Part shown: positions 43,591-52,742 of the stretch, piece by piece
Numbering within the stretch: position 1 is the first letter of the stretch
Layout: the number at the start of each line of letters is the position of its first letter
NCBI GenBank assembly: GCA_011525685.1
Contig: WYBW01000124.1
Coordinates: 1-64,000 of the forward strand
DNA length: 64,000 nucleotides
From: Verrucomicrobiia bacterium
Lineage (GTDB): Bacteria; Verrucomicrobiota; Verrucomicrobiia; Limisphaerales; JADLHS01
Direction: 5' to 3'
Position numbers and translations under genes: made by a program
The notes under the pieces: generated by a model
Databases searched by the model: none
Told to the model about the DNA's origin: nothing
What the model saw: only the letters and a program-made list of their open reading frames with translations

Positions 43591-45968
43591 AGATGAATGC
43601 ACTTTGTCAGCATGAAGATTGTAACTGGCGGTATGATCACTCGCCCGCCCTCACCCCGGCCCTCTCCCCCAGGAGAGGGAGAATCTTCCGCCGCACCTTG
43701 AAACTTCGAGTGCTGAATCTCGCTCGTTCGGTTTCGGGCGCGAGTGAGAACTGTGCAGGGAAGTGCAAATCAATTCTTGGATCAACCAAGCACGCCCGCT
43801 TGCTGTTCCCTCTCCCTGTGGGAGAGGGTCAGGGTGAGGGGAAGCCCTTTCGTGTTCTGCTCGCTTTGGCTGTTTTCACCACCCTGTTCTGCGGTTGCGC
43901 CGGCTCGGCGCAAACAACTCAATCAAACACGGCTTCACCCAAACCCGGCCTGGGAGTTTTCTTCGTTGCGACGAATGGCAATGACGCCTGGTCCGGTCGC
44001 CTCGCGGCGGCGAATCACGGCGGAACGGACGGCCCCTTCGCCACATTGCCCCGCGCCTTGGCGGCGACGCGCGAATACCAGGCAGGGCAGGGGAGCGGTC
44101 AGCCCAATGTCGTGTTGCGCGGCGGAACACACTTTCTCAAAGACCCGCTGGTTCTCACGCCCGCGGATTCGCAGTTGAACCTTGTGGCATACGCGGGCGA
44201 ACAGCCGGTCCTCAGCGGTGGACGCCGCATCACGGGCTGGCGGCAGACGACGGCCAACGGCCGAACCGTCTGGGCCGCGGACATTCCGGAAGCGCGCGAT
44301 GGCAAATGGTCGTTTCGCGAGCTGTGGGTCAACGGCCGCCGCGCGGTGCGGGCGCGACTTCCGAATCGCGGCTATCTCGAGGTGGCCGAGTTGCCCGACA
44401 AAACGCCAAACTGGTCGGACGGCCATTCACGTTTCCGCTATCGCGAAGGCGACCTGAAAGCCTGGCCTAGCCTCACCAACGCGGACGTCATGGTCATGAC
44501 GCGTTGGGTCGAGTCGCGCCTGCCGGTCGTGTCGGTGGACGAAAAGGAACGGCTCGTGATGTTCGCCAAGCGATCCGTGTTTCAACTCGGCGCGGGCGAC
44601 CTTTACTACGTGGAAGGCGCGCTGGAACTGCTCGACGCGCCGGGCGAATGGTATCTCGATCCGACGAGCGGGACGCTTTACTACGCGCCGTTGCCGGGCG
44701 AAACGCCCGAGCGCGCTGAAGTCATCGCGCCGGTGCTGCGGTTCATTGTGCGACTGGAAGGCCAGCCGCAGGCGGAGAAATTTATCGAGCGGGTGATTTT
44801 CCGTGGACTCACCTTCGCCCATGCGGAGTGGGATTTCCCGCGCGACCCGGAGGTGGCCAAGCGTTCCGCAATGGTCTGGCCGGCGCCGTCCACCGAGATT
44901 GGTGGATTTGCGCAAGCGGCCATTGGTGTCACGGGAGCGGTCTGGGGCGAAGGGGTGCGGAACAGCACGTTCGAGCAATGCAAGTTCCTCCATCTCGGCG
45001 CGTACGGCCTCGAGTTGGGGCGCGGTTGCCAGGGCAACCTGATTTCTCGCTGTGAATTCGCGGACCTCGGCGCGGGCGGAATCAAGATCGGCGAAACCCG
45101 CATCCGTGACAACCCCGCCGAACTGGCCCGCGACAATGAAGTCTCCGACTGTTATCTGCATCACGGTGGGCGCACGTTTCACAGCGCCATCGGCATCTGG
45201 ATCGGCCAGTCCGCCAACAACCGGATTCTGCACAACGAGATTCACGACTTTTACTACACCGGCATTTCCATCGGCTGGACGTGGGGTTATGACCCGCGCG
45301 CACAGGCCACGAACAATCTGGTCGCGTTCAATCACGTGCATCATATCGGTGTGATGTCCGACGGCGATGGGCCGATACTGAGCGACATGGGCGGCATCTA
45401 CACGCTCTCCATGCAGCCGGGCACGCGCATCGTCAACAACCTCTGGCACGACGTTGCGGGGTTCCGTTACGGCGGCTGGGGCATTTACACCGACGAAGGC
45501 AGCAGCAGCATTCTGATCGAGAGCAACGTGGTTTATCGCACCACGCATGGAGGCTTTCACCAGCATTATGGCGCGACGAACATCGTTCGGAACAACGTGT
45601 TTGCCTTCGCGCGCGACCATCAGCTCCAGCGCTCGCGTGAAGAAGCGCACATCAGCTTCAGCTTCAGCAACAACATCGTGCTGTTCGACCAGGGCGTGTT
45701 GCTCGGCTCGACCTGGAAGAACGACAATTTCATCCTTGATCGGAACGTGTATTGGGACACGCGGCTGGCGGACAAGCCCGCCGAGATGAAGTTTGCCGGC
45801 GTCGCGCTGGAGCAATGGCGCGCGCGCGGCCATGACAAGAATTCACTCATCGCTGATCCGCAGTTTGTCGCCCGGGAAAAAGATGACTTCCGCCTCAAGC
45901 CGGACGCTCCGGCGCTGAAGCTCGGCTTCCGCCCCATTGACGTGAGCCGGGTTGGCCCGAGAAAGTGA
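43587..45968 (+). CDS. Beta-helix lipoprotein/secreted protein, GH141-like, leader invaded by repeats
   Basis: A 793-residue protein. The ATG overlaps the preceding stop (ATGA) and has a GGAAGG ribosome site. Residues 1-90 contain two palindromic repeats (SPALTPALSPRRGR and LFPLPVGEGQGEG) ahead of a lipoprotein-like signal core (VLLALAVFTTLFCGCAG; Cys candidates about 105-107). The mature part starts FFVATNGNDAWSGRLA and PFATLPRALAATRE, then PVLSGGRRITGWR. A long parallel beta-helix follows with coils such as NLISRCEFADLGAGGIKIG, NRILHNEIHDFYYTGISIGW and SSILIESNVVYRTTHGGFHQHYG. This architecture is shared with 25786-28197 and is like GH141-type fucosidases/xylanases. Catalytic residues are not assigned. 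Last gene of the cluster. Confidence 0.7.
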   Translation: MKMNALCQHEDCNWRYDHSPALTPALSPRRGRIFRRTLKLRVLNLARSVSGASENCAGKCKSILGSTKHARLLFPLPVGEGQGEGKPFRVLLALAVFTTLFCGCAGSAQTTQSNTASPKPGLGVFFVATNGNDAWSGRLAAANHGGTDGPFATLPRALAATREYQAGQGSGQPNVVLRGGTHFLKDPLVLTPADSQLNLVAYAGEQPVLSGGRRITGWRQTTANGRTVWAADIPEARDGKWSFRELWVNGRRAVRARLPNRGYLEVAELPDKTPNWSDGHSRFRYREGDLKAWPSLTNADVMVMTRWVESRLPVVSVDEKERLVMFAKRSVFQLGAGDLYYVEGALELLDAPGEWYLDPTSGTLYYAPLPGETPERAEVIAPVLRFIVRLEGQPQAEKFIERVIFRGLTFAHAEWDFPRDPEVAKRSAMVWPAPSTEIGGFAQAAIGVTGAVWGEGVRNSTFEQCKFLHLGAYGLELGRGCQGNLISRCEFADLGAGGIKIGETRIRDNPAELARDNEVSDCYLHHGGRTFHSAIGIWIGQSANNRILHNEIHDFYYTGISIGWTWGYDPRAQATNNLVAFNHVHHIGVMSDGDGPILSDMGGIYTLSMQPGTRIVNNLWHDVAGFRYGGWGIYTDEGSSSILIESNVVYRTTHGGFHQHYGATNIVRNNVFAFARDHQLQRSREEAHISFSFSNNIVLFDQGVLLGSTWKNDNFILDRNVYWDTRLADKPAEMKFAGVALEQWRARGHDKNSLIADPQFVAREKDDFRLKPDAPALKLGFRPIDVSRVGPRK
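43648..43683 (+). repeat. CCTCACCCC-GGGAGAGGG palindromic repeat, copy d
   Basis: Reads CCCTCACCCCGGCCCTCTCC then CCCAGGAGAGGGAG. It lies within the N-terminal leader of the beta-helix protein gene. Confidence 0.8.
43806..43840 (-). repeat. CCTCACCCC-GGGAGAGGG palindromic repeat, copy e (inverted)
   Basis: Reads TTCCCTCTCCCTGTGGGAGA then GGGTCAGGGTGAGGG, opposite to copy d. It ends 11 codons before the hydrophobic signal core. Confidence 0.8.
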
Positions 45969-46050
45969 TTCGGTTGGTCAGCGTGGCTTGCAAGAAGAGT
46001 TGCGCCCGGCGCGCAAAGGTTCTGGGTTGGAGACTCCAGACGGAACCGTT

Positions 46051-46665
46051 TCAAGTTGTGGCCGCCAGCGCGCGATCCAGCAGGGCTCGCTCCCGCGGGC
46101 CGTATGGAAGTTTCAGGGCTTCGCTTTGTGCGGCGGGCGTCATTTTTTGCCACGACTTGCGCAGGGCATTGATCACCTTTTCGTCGCTGGTCTTGCCGGC
46201 CAGTTCGGCCAGTTGGTGTTCGAGGAACACGAGGCACAGCGCGTCTTCCAGGACCCGCGTCTCGGCGTCCTGGGGAAAGCGTTTCTTGAGATTCAACTCC
46301 TGCACGCGGCGAATCATTTCATCGGCGTAGCCCACTTCACTGAGGATTTCGCCCGCCTTTTGAGCGTGGAAACTCTTGAGCGCCTCGCGCCATTGCAGAT
46401 AACCGGCGCGGGTCTTCGGGTAGGCATCCCGGGGAATCACCCATCGGCAAAGATGCTGGCAGCGGGCCGCGAGTCGCAGCGCTTCCGAGGCCCGGGGTTC
46501 GAGCTTGAGCACCCACTCGGAAAGCCAGCGGGCATGCATGCACTCGCGCGGCTGGGGCGCGGCTTCGACAACGACCAGGTTCGGGTCGCGGCGATTCTCC
46601 TCATCGAATCGCCGCAGGGCGGCCGCAAACCGGGCGGGATCGGCGGGTTGAAATTTGTCGGACAC
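46051..46665 (-). CDS. DUF4202 domain protein
   Basis: A 204-residue helical cytosolic protein with the DUF4202 pattern: RRFDEENRRDPN near the N-terminus, RARWLSEWVLKLEP-like ECMHARWLSEWVLKLEPRASEALRLAARCQHLCRW (about 41-75), then RAGYLQWREALKSFHAQKAGEIL and a DALCLVFLEHQL helix. The conserved His and Asp residues recall HD-domain-like phosphohydrolases, but the role is unknown. It is divergent from the ClpX-like gene, starting 85 bp away. Confidence 0.75.
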   Translation of the reverse strand: MSDKFQPADPARFAAALRRFDEENRRDPNLVVVEAAPQPRECMHARWLSEWVLKLEPRASEALRLAARCQHLCRWVIPRDAYPKTRAGYLQWREALKSFHAQKAGEILSEVGYADEMIRRVQELNLKKRFPQDAETRVLEDALCLVFLEHQLAELAGKTSDEKVINALRKSWQKMTPAAQSEALKLPYGPRERALLDRALAATT

Positions 46666-46750
46666 GCGCTGGCTTTATTCCAGAGCCGCGATACAGTGAC
46701 AAGCGAGATTCAGCGCGAACGAATCGCGCTGGCCAGTGTCCAAACCGAGT

Positions 46751-48322
46751 ATGAACAAACCCGTTTTCAACGGACCGCCGACGCCGGAGGAATTCCAGCG
46801 CCAGCTTTCCGATTTCTTGCGTCAACATTTTCAAAACAATCGCGGCACCGCCGGTCTGCAAGCCGAGCCGGCGGTTGAGGCAGGCGCGGAGGAAGCGCCG
46901 GCCAGAGCCGAGGACTTCGAGTTCAAATACAAACCTCGCGATGTGAAGGCCTATCTGGACCGTTTCGTCATCAAGCAGGACGAGGCCAAAAAGGTCCTCA
47001 GCGTCGCGTTGTGCGACCATTACCATCACGTGCGGCTGGCGTTGGAGGGAAGGGAATCGCCGAACTACGCCAAGCAGAACATCATTCTCATCGGTCCGAC
47101 GGGCGTCGGCAAAACTTATCTCATTCGCAGCGCGGCGGATTTGATCGGGGTGCCCTTCGTGAAGGCGGACGCCACCAAGTTTTCCGAAACCGGTTACGTG
47201 GGCGGCGACGTCGAGGACATGGTCCGCGACCTCGTGCGCATTGCCGACGGGGACGTGAAGCGGGCGCAATACGGCATCATTTACATTGACGAGATTGACA
47301 AGATCGCCGCCGCCAACAACGTCACCGGCCGGGACGTGAGCGGCCGGGGTGTGCAGACCAATCTGTTGAAGCTCATGGAGGAAACGGAAGTCCCGGCACG
47401 TTCGCCCAACGACATCGCCGGGCAGATTCAGGCGATGATGGAATTCACCCAGCGCGGACGCAAAGCGCCGAGCACCATCAACACCCGGCACATCCTGTTC
47501 ATCGTCAGCGGCGCGTTTGACGGCCTGCAGAAGATCGTGGAGAAGCGGTTGCGCGAGGCGGTGATCGGCTTTGCCGCGAAGGATCGTCCCGCGGAAACGC
47601 CGGAGGAGATTTTGTCCGCGGCGCAGACACGCGAGTTCATTGAATTCGGTTTCGAGCCGGAGTTCATCGGGCGGTTGCCGGTGCGGGTCGTCTGCCACTC
47701 ATTGACCGAGGAGGACCTGTTCCTGGTCCTGAAGAATTCCGAGGGCAGCATCATCCGGCAGTACGAGCAGGACTTTGCCGCCTACGGCATCGAGGTGCTG
47801 TTCTCCGACGACGGGTTGCGACGGATTGCCGAGCGGGCGGCGGAAGAGCAGACCGGGGCGCGGGGATTGATGACGGTCTGTGAGCGCGTGTTCCGCGAAA
47901 TCAAATTCGAACTGCCCTCGACCGGAGTGAAGCGTTTCGTGGTGACGCGCGCGCTCGTGGACGATCCGCTGGCGGAGCTTCAGCGCATCATGGGCGATCC
48001 CCAGCGGGAGGAGCGCATCGTCGCGGGGCAACTGGTGCAGGAGTTTGCGCGCCGGTTTCAAGAGGCACACGGCCTGCAATTGCGATTCACCGAGGCGGCC
48101 ACGTCCTTGCTGGTTGCCGAGGCCTTGGAACAAAAGCAATCCGTGCGCGACCTGTGCGCGGCGCGCTTCAAAGATTATCAATTCGGACTGAAACTCATCG
48201 CGCAAAACTCGGGTCAGACGGAATTCGTGATGGACGAGGACGCGGTGCGGAGCGCCGAGAAGACCTTGAGCGACTGGGTGGTGGCCAGCTACCGCAAGGG
48301 CGAGCCGGAAGGCGGGAGTTAG
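46751..48322 (+). CDS. ClpX-like AAA+ ATPase without zinc domain, with extended C-terminus
   Basis: A 523-residue AAA+ unfoldase. It lacks the N-terminal four-cysteine zinc domain of ClpX. The core holds [16 protein letters not shown] (about 72-87), Walker A GPTGVGKT (115-122), pore loop GYVG (148-151), Walker B IIYIDEID (176-183) and sensor 2 GARG (369-372). An IGF tripeptide (272-274) sits where ClpX has the ClpP-docking IGF loop. After the usual small domain (about 345-405) come about 115 extra residues, and 441-500 looks like a degenerate second small domain. ATG 46751 is preferred over a GTG five codons upstream. It may partner ClpP encoded elsewhere. Confidence 0.8.
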   Translation: MNKPVFNGPPTPEEFQRQLSDFLRQHFQNNRGTAGLQAEPAVEAGAEEAPARAEDFEFKYKPRDVKAYLDRFVIKQDEAKKVLSVALCDHYHHVRLALEGRESPNYAKQNIILIGPTGVGKTYLIRSAADLIGVPFVKADATKFSETGYVGGDVEDMVRDLVRIADGDVKRAQYGIIYIDEIDKIAAANNVTGRDVSGRGVQTNLLKLMEETEVPARSPNDIAGQIQAMMEFTQRGRKAPSTINTRHILFIVSGAFDGLQKIVEKRLREAVIGFAAKDRPAETPEEILSAAQTREFIEFGFEPEFIGRLPVRVVCHSLTEEDLFLVLKNSEGSIIRQYEQDFAAYGIEVLFSDDGLRRIAERAAEEQTGARGLMTVCERVFREIKFELPSTGVKRFVVTRALVDDPLAELQRIMGDPQREERIVAGQLVQEFARRFQEAHGLQLRFTEAATSLLVAEALEQKQSVRDLCAARFKDYQFGLKLIAQNSGQTEFVMDEDAVRSAEKTLSDWVVASYRKGEPEGGS

Positions 48323-48367
48323 TCGGTCGGATACATAAGCTGCACCTTGCCATGACCAGCGCAGCGG

Positions 48368-48400
48368 GAGAGGCAGTGCGCAAAGTCTGCGCAGCCTCTC
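48368..48400. terminator. Strong hairpin after the ClpX-like gene
   Basis: A stem GAGAGGC/GCCTCTC with a second stem TGCGCA/TGCGCA and a 5-nt loop, 46 bp after the stop. It lacks a T-tract, so termination may be inefficient or factor-assisted. It could also be a regulatory structure. Confidence 0.5.
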
Positions 48401-48468
48401 TGGAGTGATTGCGCAATTCCTGCACGAGTTTGTTTCCAAGATGCTGGCTTTTAGGCCCTTTTGCACGT

Positions 48469-48485
48469 TTGGCACACCGGTTGCG
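48469..48485 (+). promoter_or_regulatory. Sigma-54 (RpoN) -24/-12 promoter
   Basis: TTGGCACACCGGTTGCG matches the sigma-54 consensus TTGGCAC-N5-TTGC with exact spacing (GG at -24, GC at -12). It lies 87 bp before the ATG of the small exported protein gene that leads into the type II secretion genes. An NtrC-family regulator, the activator class that sigma-54 promoters require, is encoded at the end of the same locus. No upstream activator site could be identified by eye. Confidence 0.75.
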
Positions 48486-48572
48486 TTGGTTTGACACGTA
48501 ACACACGGAGCCGCTGACGCGCGCCTCTGTGCTTGAGAGAACGCAACCGCAACCACAGTAGAAAAGACCGTT

Positions 48573-49145
48573 ATGACAAAACTGAATCGTTGGTTGGCGA
48601 TGGCTGGCATCGCCGTAGCAACCTGTTTGAGTGCCAGCACACTTGTAGCGCAGGACAACCAGCCGGGCGACCGGCAAGGCCGGGGAGGCCGGGGCGGGCC
48701 TGGCGGCGGGGGGGGATTCGGCGATCCCGCCGAGTTCCAAGCCCGCATGATGGAAAACATCCGTGGCCAGTTGAAGGTCAAGGACGATACCGAATGGAAG
48801 CTCATCGAAGGACGCGTCCAGAAGGTCATGGATGCCCGCCGCGAAGTCGGCATGGGTGCCCAGGGCATGGGCCGGATGTTTCGTCGTCCCGGAGGGGAGG
48901 GCGATGATCAAGCCCGTCGCCGCGGACCGGGTGGTGGCTTTGGCGAACCCAGCGCGGAATACCAGGCTTTGGAGCGCGCCATTGATTCCAACGCCTCGAA
49001 GGAGGAACTGAAGTCCGCAATGGCGAAGGTGCGCGCGGCCCGCAAGGACAGGGAAGCCAAGCTGGCGGCGGCTCAAGAAGACCTGAAAAAGGTTCTCAGC
49101 GTCGAGCAGGAAGCCGTGGCGCTTTCGATGGGCCTCGTGAATTGA
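48573..49145 (+). CDS. Small exported glycine-rich helical protein, unknown
   Basis: A 190-residue protein with a signal peptide (about 1-27, ASTLVAQDN), a Gly/Arg-rich segment (RQGRGGRGGPGGGGGFG, about 34-50), then helical parts (FQARMMENIRGQLKVKDDTEWKLI and AEYQALERAIDSNASKEELKSAMAKVRAARKDREAKLAAAQEDLKKVLSVEQEAV). The helices and the LSVEQEA end faintly recall CpxP/Spy-like (LTxxQ) periplasmic chaperones. It follows the sigma-54 promoter directly and precedes gspE by 33 bp, so it is likely the first gene of the secretion operon. Confidence 0.6.
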   Translation: MTKLNRWLAMAGIAVATCLSASTLVAQDNQPGDRQGRGGRGGPGGGGGFGDPAEFQARMMENIRGQLKVKDDTEWKLIEGRVQKVMDARREVGMGAQGMGRMFRRPGGEGDDQARRRGPGGGFGEPSAEYQALERAIDSNASKEELKSAMAKVRAARKDREAKLAAAQEDLKKVLSVEQEAVALSMGLVN

Positions 49146-49178
49146 GTGCTGGTCCACTCAGCCGAACCGCGCGTTGCC

Positions 49179-50930
49179 ATGAATGTCGTTGAATCGAATA
49201 CCGCGCTCGTGGACGAGCTTCTGGCGAAGATGGTTGCCGCCCGGCAACTTTCCGCCAGCGACGCCCGTTCCTTGAGGCAGGCGGGCAACGCGTTGGTTCG
49301 GTCAGAGGAAGACGTGCTGCGCTGGCTGGCCAACGAATACGGCCTGCCCTACACGACGCTGGAGGACGTGGAACTCGACCGGCAGCTCCTGTCGCTGTTC
49401 CCCGCCCGGATTCTGCTCAAAGAGGAACTGCTGCCCTTGCGGCGTACCAACGGCTCGGTGGAGGTCGCCACCAGCCGCCTGTTTGCCACGCAGGGCATGG
49501 ACTCGTTGAAGACGCTCACCGGCCTGCGGCTCAAACCCGTGCTGGCGCCGAGCGAGGCCATCCAGCGCGAAATGAAGAAGCGCCTTGGAGTGGGCGCGGA
49601 CACCATCGGGACCTTGGAGGAGGAAAAGCCCTTCGAGGTCGTGGACGAAGACAAGCTGGAGGACACCGACCTCGACAGCGCGGCGGAAGACGCTTCGATC
49701 ATCAAATTTTGCAACCAGGTTCTGCGCGATGCCATCGAGCTGCGAGCCTCGGACATTCACCTCGAACCGTTCGAGGACGAATTCCGCATCCGCTACCGCA
49801 TTGATGGCGTGCTGCAGGACGTGCCGGTGCCCGCGCAACTGAAACGGTTTCAACCCGCCATCGTCTCCCGCGTCAAAATCCTCAGCCACCTCAACATCGC
49901 TGAGAAACGATTGCCACAGGATGGCCGCATCAAGATTCGCGTGGATGACGCCGAAGTGGACATCCGCGTGTCGGTGATTCCGATGTTGCACGGGGAAGCC
50001 GTGGTGATGCGCCTGTTGCGCCAGAACGCCACCCTGCGGGGCATGGCGGAGCTGGGCATGGACACGCGCGAATACAAGTGCTTTCAACACGTGCTGGAAC
50101 TGCCGCACGGGATCATTCTCGTGACCGGCCCGACCGGCAGCGGCAAAACCTCCACGCTTTACACCGCACTCAACGAGATCAACGACTCGGTCCGCAAGAT
50201 CATCACCATCGAGGACCCGGTGGAATATCAGTTGAAGGGCGTGAACCAGATTCAGGTGTCCGAAAAAGCGGGCCTGACATTTGCCCGCGGCCTGCGCTCC
50301 ATCCTGCGCCACGACCCGGACGTCATTCTCGTCGGCGAAATCCGCGACAAGGAAACCGCGCAAATCGCCGTGCAGGCTTCCCTCACCGGCCATCTCGTTT
50401 TCTCCACGCTGCACACCAATGACGCCCCGGGCGCCGTGACGCGACTCGTGGACATGGGCGTGGAGCCGTACCTGGTCGCCTCGTCCCTGGAGGCGGTGCT
50501 CGCGCAACGGCTCGTCCGCGTGCTCTGCAAACAGTGCAAAGAGGTGGACAATTCGCCCACCACCCAGGCGCTCAAGGCGCAACTGGGCATTCCCGCGGAA
50601 ACCACGCTTTACAAGTCCGTCGGCTGTCGCGCCTGCCGCAACACGGGCTTCCATGGCCGCCGGGCGATTTTTGAGTGGATGGATTCGGACAACGAAATCC
50701 GGCAACTCGTCCTGCGCAACGCCTCCAGCGACCAGATCCGCGATGCCGCGCGCCGGGCGGGCATGAAGACGCTGGCCGAGGACGGCTGGCGGCTGGTGCG
50801 CTTGGGCGTGACGACAGTGGACGAGGTCCTCAGCGTGACGACGGCGAAGGAGGTGTCGTTGACGATGGACAAGGCCGAGGACGAAGTGGGCGAAGACGCG
50901 CCTCACAGCATTGCCTTGAAGCGACCATGA
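49179..50930 (+). CDS. gspE: Type II secretion ATPase GspE
   Basis: A 583-residue cytosolic ATPase. The N-terminal MshEN-like domain covers about 1-145. The core has Walker A GPTGSGKT (317-324), the Asp box region IITIEDPVEYQL (341-352), Walker B ILVGEIRD (383-390) and the His box SLTGHLVFSTLHTND. A zinc-binding four-cysteine set is at about 450, 453, 483 and 486 (LCKQC and CRACRNTGF). It powers pseudopilus assembly. ATG 49179 (MNVVESNTALVDELL) is preferred to an upstream GTG. It heads the gsp genes, followed 41 bp later by gspF. Confidence 0.9.
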   Translation: MNVVESNTALVDELLAKMVAARQLSASDARSLRQAGNALVRSEEDVLRWLANEYGLPYTTLEDVELDRQLLSLFPARILLKEELLPLRRTNGSVEVATSRLFATQGMDSLKTLTGLRLKPVLAPSEAIQREMKKRLGVGADTIGTLEEEKPFEVVDEDKLEDTDLDSAAEDASIIKFCNQVLRDAIELRASDIHLEPFEDEFRIRYRIDGVLQDVPVPAQLKRFQPAIVSRVKILSHLNIAEKRLPQDGRIKIRVDDAEVDIRVSVIPMLHGEAVVMRLLRQNATLRGMAELGMDTREYKCFQHVLELPHGIILVTGPTGSGKTSTLYTALNEINDSVRKIITIEDPVEYQLKGVNQIQVSEKAGLTFARGLRSILRHDPDVILVGEIRDKETAQIAVQASLTGHLVFSTLHTNDAPGAVTRLVDMGVEPYLVASSLEAVLAQRLVRVLCKQCKEVDNSPTTQALKAQLGIPAETTLYKSVGCRACRNTGFHGRRAIFEWMDSDNEIRQLVLRNASSDQIRDAARRAGMKTLAEDGWRLVRLGVTTVDEVLSVTTAKEVSLTMDKAEDEVGEDAPHSIALKRP

Positions 50931-50971
50931 TTGAGTTGCCACAGAACCGCCTCGCGGCGGCTTGATCCGAT

Positions 50972-52255
50972 ATGCCCACCTTTCATTACCGAGCGCTGGG
51001 AGCGGACGGCAAGATCGCCGAAGGGCAGATCGAAGCCGGCGGCCGCGCGGAGGCGTTTCGCGTGATCGAAAAGCAGCGGCTGCGCCCCATCAGCTTGAAG
51101 GAAGGACTCAATGGACGGAACCGATCGCCGGCCCCCAAGGCCGCCGTGACCGCGGTCGCAACTCCCGCGGAGACCGCAGCGGAGGAGCCAACGGTGAAGC
51201 TCTCTTTCGGCTCGAACCGGATCACCGCCCGGGTCCTGGAAAACTTCACGCGCCTGCTCTCCAGCCTGCTTGCGGCCGGCGTGCCGTTGAGCCGCGCGCT
51301 GGTGATTCTCCAGAAGGAAGCCGCCAATCCGGCCGCCAAAGCCAAGTGGAAGGAAGTTCACGATCTGGTGGTGGACGGCATGTCCCTGGCCGACGCGATG
51401 AGCAAATCGCCGGAAACCTTCCCGAGAGTTTACACCGCGATGGTGGAGGCGGGGGAGACCGGCGGATTCCTCGACGTGGTGCTCAGTCAGATCGCGGATT
51501 TCCAGGCTCGCGAGAAGGAGATGCGGGGCAAGGTGATGACCGCGTTGCTCTACCCGGCCATCTTGTTGGTGCTGGCGGTGGGCGTGCTGATTTTTCTGCT
51601 CGTGTATTTTATTCCCCGTTTCCAGACGCTCTTCAGCGGGTTCAACGCCGCGCTGCCGCTCCTGACCCAAATCATCGTGGGCGTGAGTGACGTGGTGCGC
51701 TCGTACGGCCTGCTCGTCGCGGTGGTGTTGGTCATCGCCGTTCTGCTGGCGCGCACCTGGATCATTTCGCCCGTGGGCCGGCGTGCTTGGGAAGGATCGG
51801 TTCTGCGCCTGCCGGTCATCGGTCATCTGGTTGCCCAATTCGCGATGTCCCGGTTTTGCCGGATGCTGGGCACGTTGCTGGGGGCGGGCGTGCCGTTGAT
51901 CAACGGCCTGAATGTCGCCCGCCGCTCCATCGGCAACCAAATCCTCGTGGACGCGGTTTCCAACTCGATAGACCGCGTGAAGGAGGGCAAGGCGCTCGGA
52001 TTGAGCCTGGCGGAGTGTCGCGCCTTGTTCCCGGGATCGGTGCTCGAGATGATTTCGGTGGCCGAGGAGAGCGGCAAGCTGGATGCCGAGTTGGTGCGCA
52101 TCGCCAATGTGACCGAGGGCGATTTGGACCGGCAGCTCAAGACCGCCGTCGCGATGGCCGAGCCGCTGATGCTGTTCTTCATCGCCGCTTTCATCGGGAC
52201 CATCTTCATTGGCATGGTCATTCCCATTTTCACCTTGCAGGATCATATCCGATAA
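50972..52255 (+). CDS. gspF: Type II secretion inner membrane protein GspF
   Basis: A 427-residue platform protein. It starts MPTFHYRALGADGKIAEGQIEAGGRAEAFRVIE, the GspF N-terminus, followed by a linker and two T2SSF domains (about 90-200 and 295-410) with LTRLLSSLLAAGVPLSRAL-like segments (FTRLLSSLLAAGVPL, FCRMLGTLLGAGVPLINGL). Three transmembrane helices lie at about 191-213, 245-265 and 397-417. It forms the membrane platform with GspE, L and M. It retains the usual length and is followed 23 bp later by gspG. Confidence 0.9.
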   Translation: MPTFHYRALGADGKIAEGQIEAGGRAEAFRVIEKQRLRPISLKEGLNGRNRSPAPKAAVTAVATPAETAAEEPTVKLSFGSNRITARVLENFTRLLSSLLAAGVPLSRALVILQKEAANPAAKAKWKEVHDLVVDGMSLADAMSKSPETFPRVYTAMVEAGETGGFLDVVLSQIADFQAREKEMRGKVMTALLYPAILLVLAVGVLIFLLVYFIPRFQTLFSGFNAALPLLTQIIVGVSDVVRSYGLLVAVVLVIAVLLARTWIISPVGRRAWEGSVLRLPVIGHLVAQFAMSRFCRMLGTLLGAGVPLINGLNVARRSIGNQILVDAVSNSIDRVKEGKALGLSLAECRALFPGSVLEMISVAEESGKLDAELVRIANVTEGDLDRQLKTAVAMAEPLMLFFIAAFIGTIFIGMVIPIFTLQDHIR

Positions 52256-52278
52256 CACGCTGAACCCTTGCTCCAAAC

Positions 52279-52740
52279 ATGAAAATCGAAATTCAAAATT
52301 CAAAATCCGGAATCAGAAACCTTCGTGCCGCCGGCTTCACGCTGGTCGAGTTGCTGCTCGTGCTGGTGATTCTCGGCATTCTGGCGGCCCTCGTCATCCC
52401 GAAGTTCGCCGGGCGCGGCGAACAGGCGCGTCAGACCGCGGCGCGGACGCAGATCGCCGCGTTCTCCACCGCGCTGAGCGCGTTCGAGGTGGACAACGGT
52501 TACTATCCGCGAGGCAAGGACGGTTTGCAGGCGCTGATCGTCCAACCCAGCGACGCCACCAACTGGCGCGGACCGTATCTCGAAGAAAAGGGCGGCATCC
52601 CCAACGATCCGTGGGGCCGGCCTTATCTTTACGAGTGTCCGGGCAAGCGAAACCCCAATTCCTACGACCTCTCCTCCATGGGTTTTGATGGCAAGGAAGG
52701 CACCGAGGACGACATTACCAACTGGCAGTTGGGCAAGTAA
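52279..52740 (+). CDS. gspG: Major pseudopilin GspG
   Basis: A 153-residue type IV-like prepilin. After a 19-residue leader (MKIEIQNSKSGIRNLRAAG) comes FTLVELLLVLVILGILAALVIPKFAG, with the conserved Glu5, then NGYYPRGKDGLQALI, WRGPYLE, and IPNDPWGRPYLYECPGKRNP, the calcium-site and fold signatures of GspG. The leader's EIQNSKSGIRN is encoded by an A-rich micro-repeat. It is cleaved by a prepilin peptidase not encoded here and forms the pseudopilus shaft. Confidence 0.9.
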   Translation: MKIEIQNSKSGIRNLRAAGFTLVELLLVLVILGILAALVIPKFAGRGEQARQTAARTQIAAFSTALSAFEVDNGYYPRGKDGLQALIVQPSDATNWRGPYLEEKGGIPNDPWGRPYLYECPGKRNPNSYDLSSMGFDGKEGTEDDITNWQLGK

Positions 52741-52742
52741 CC

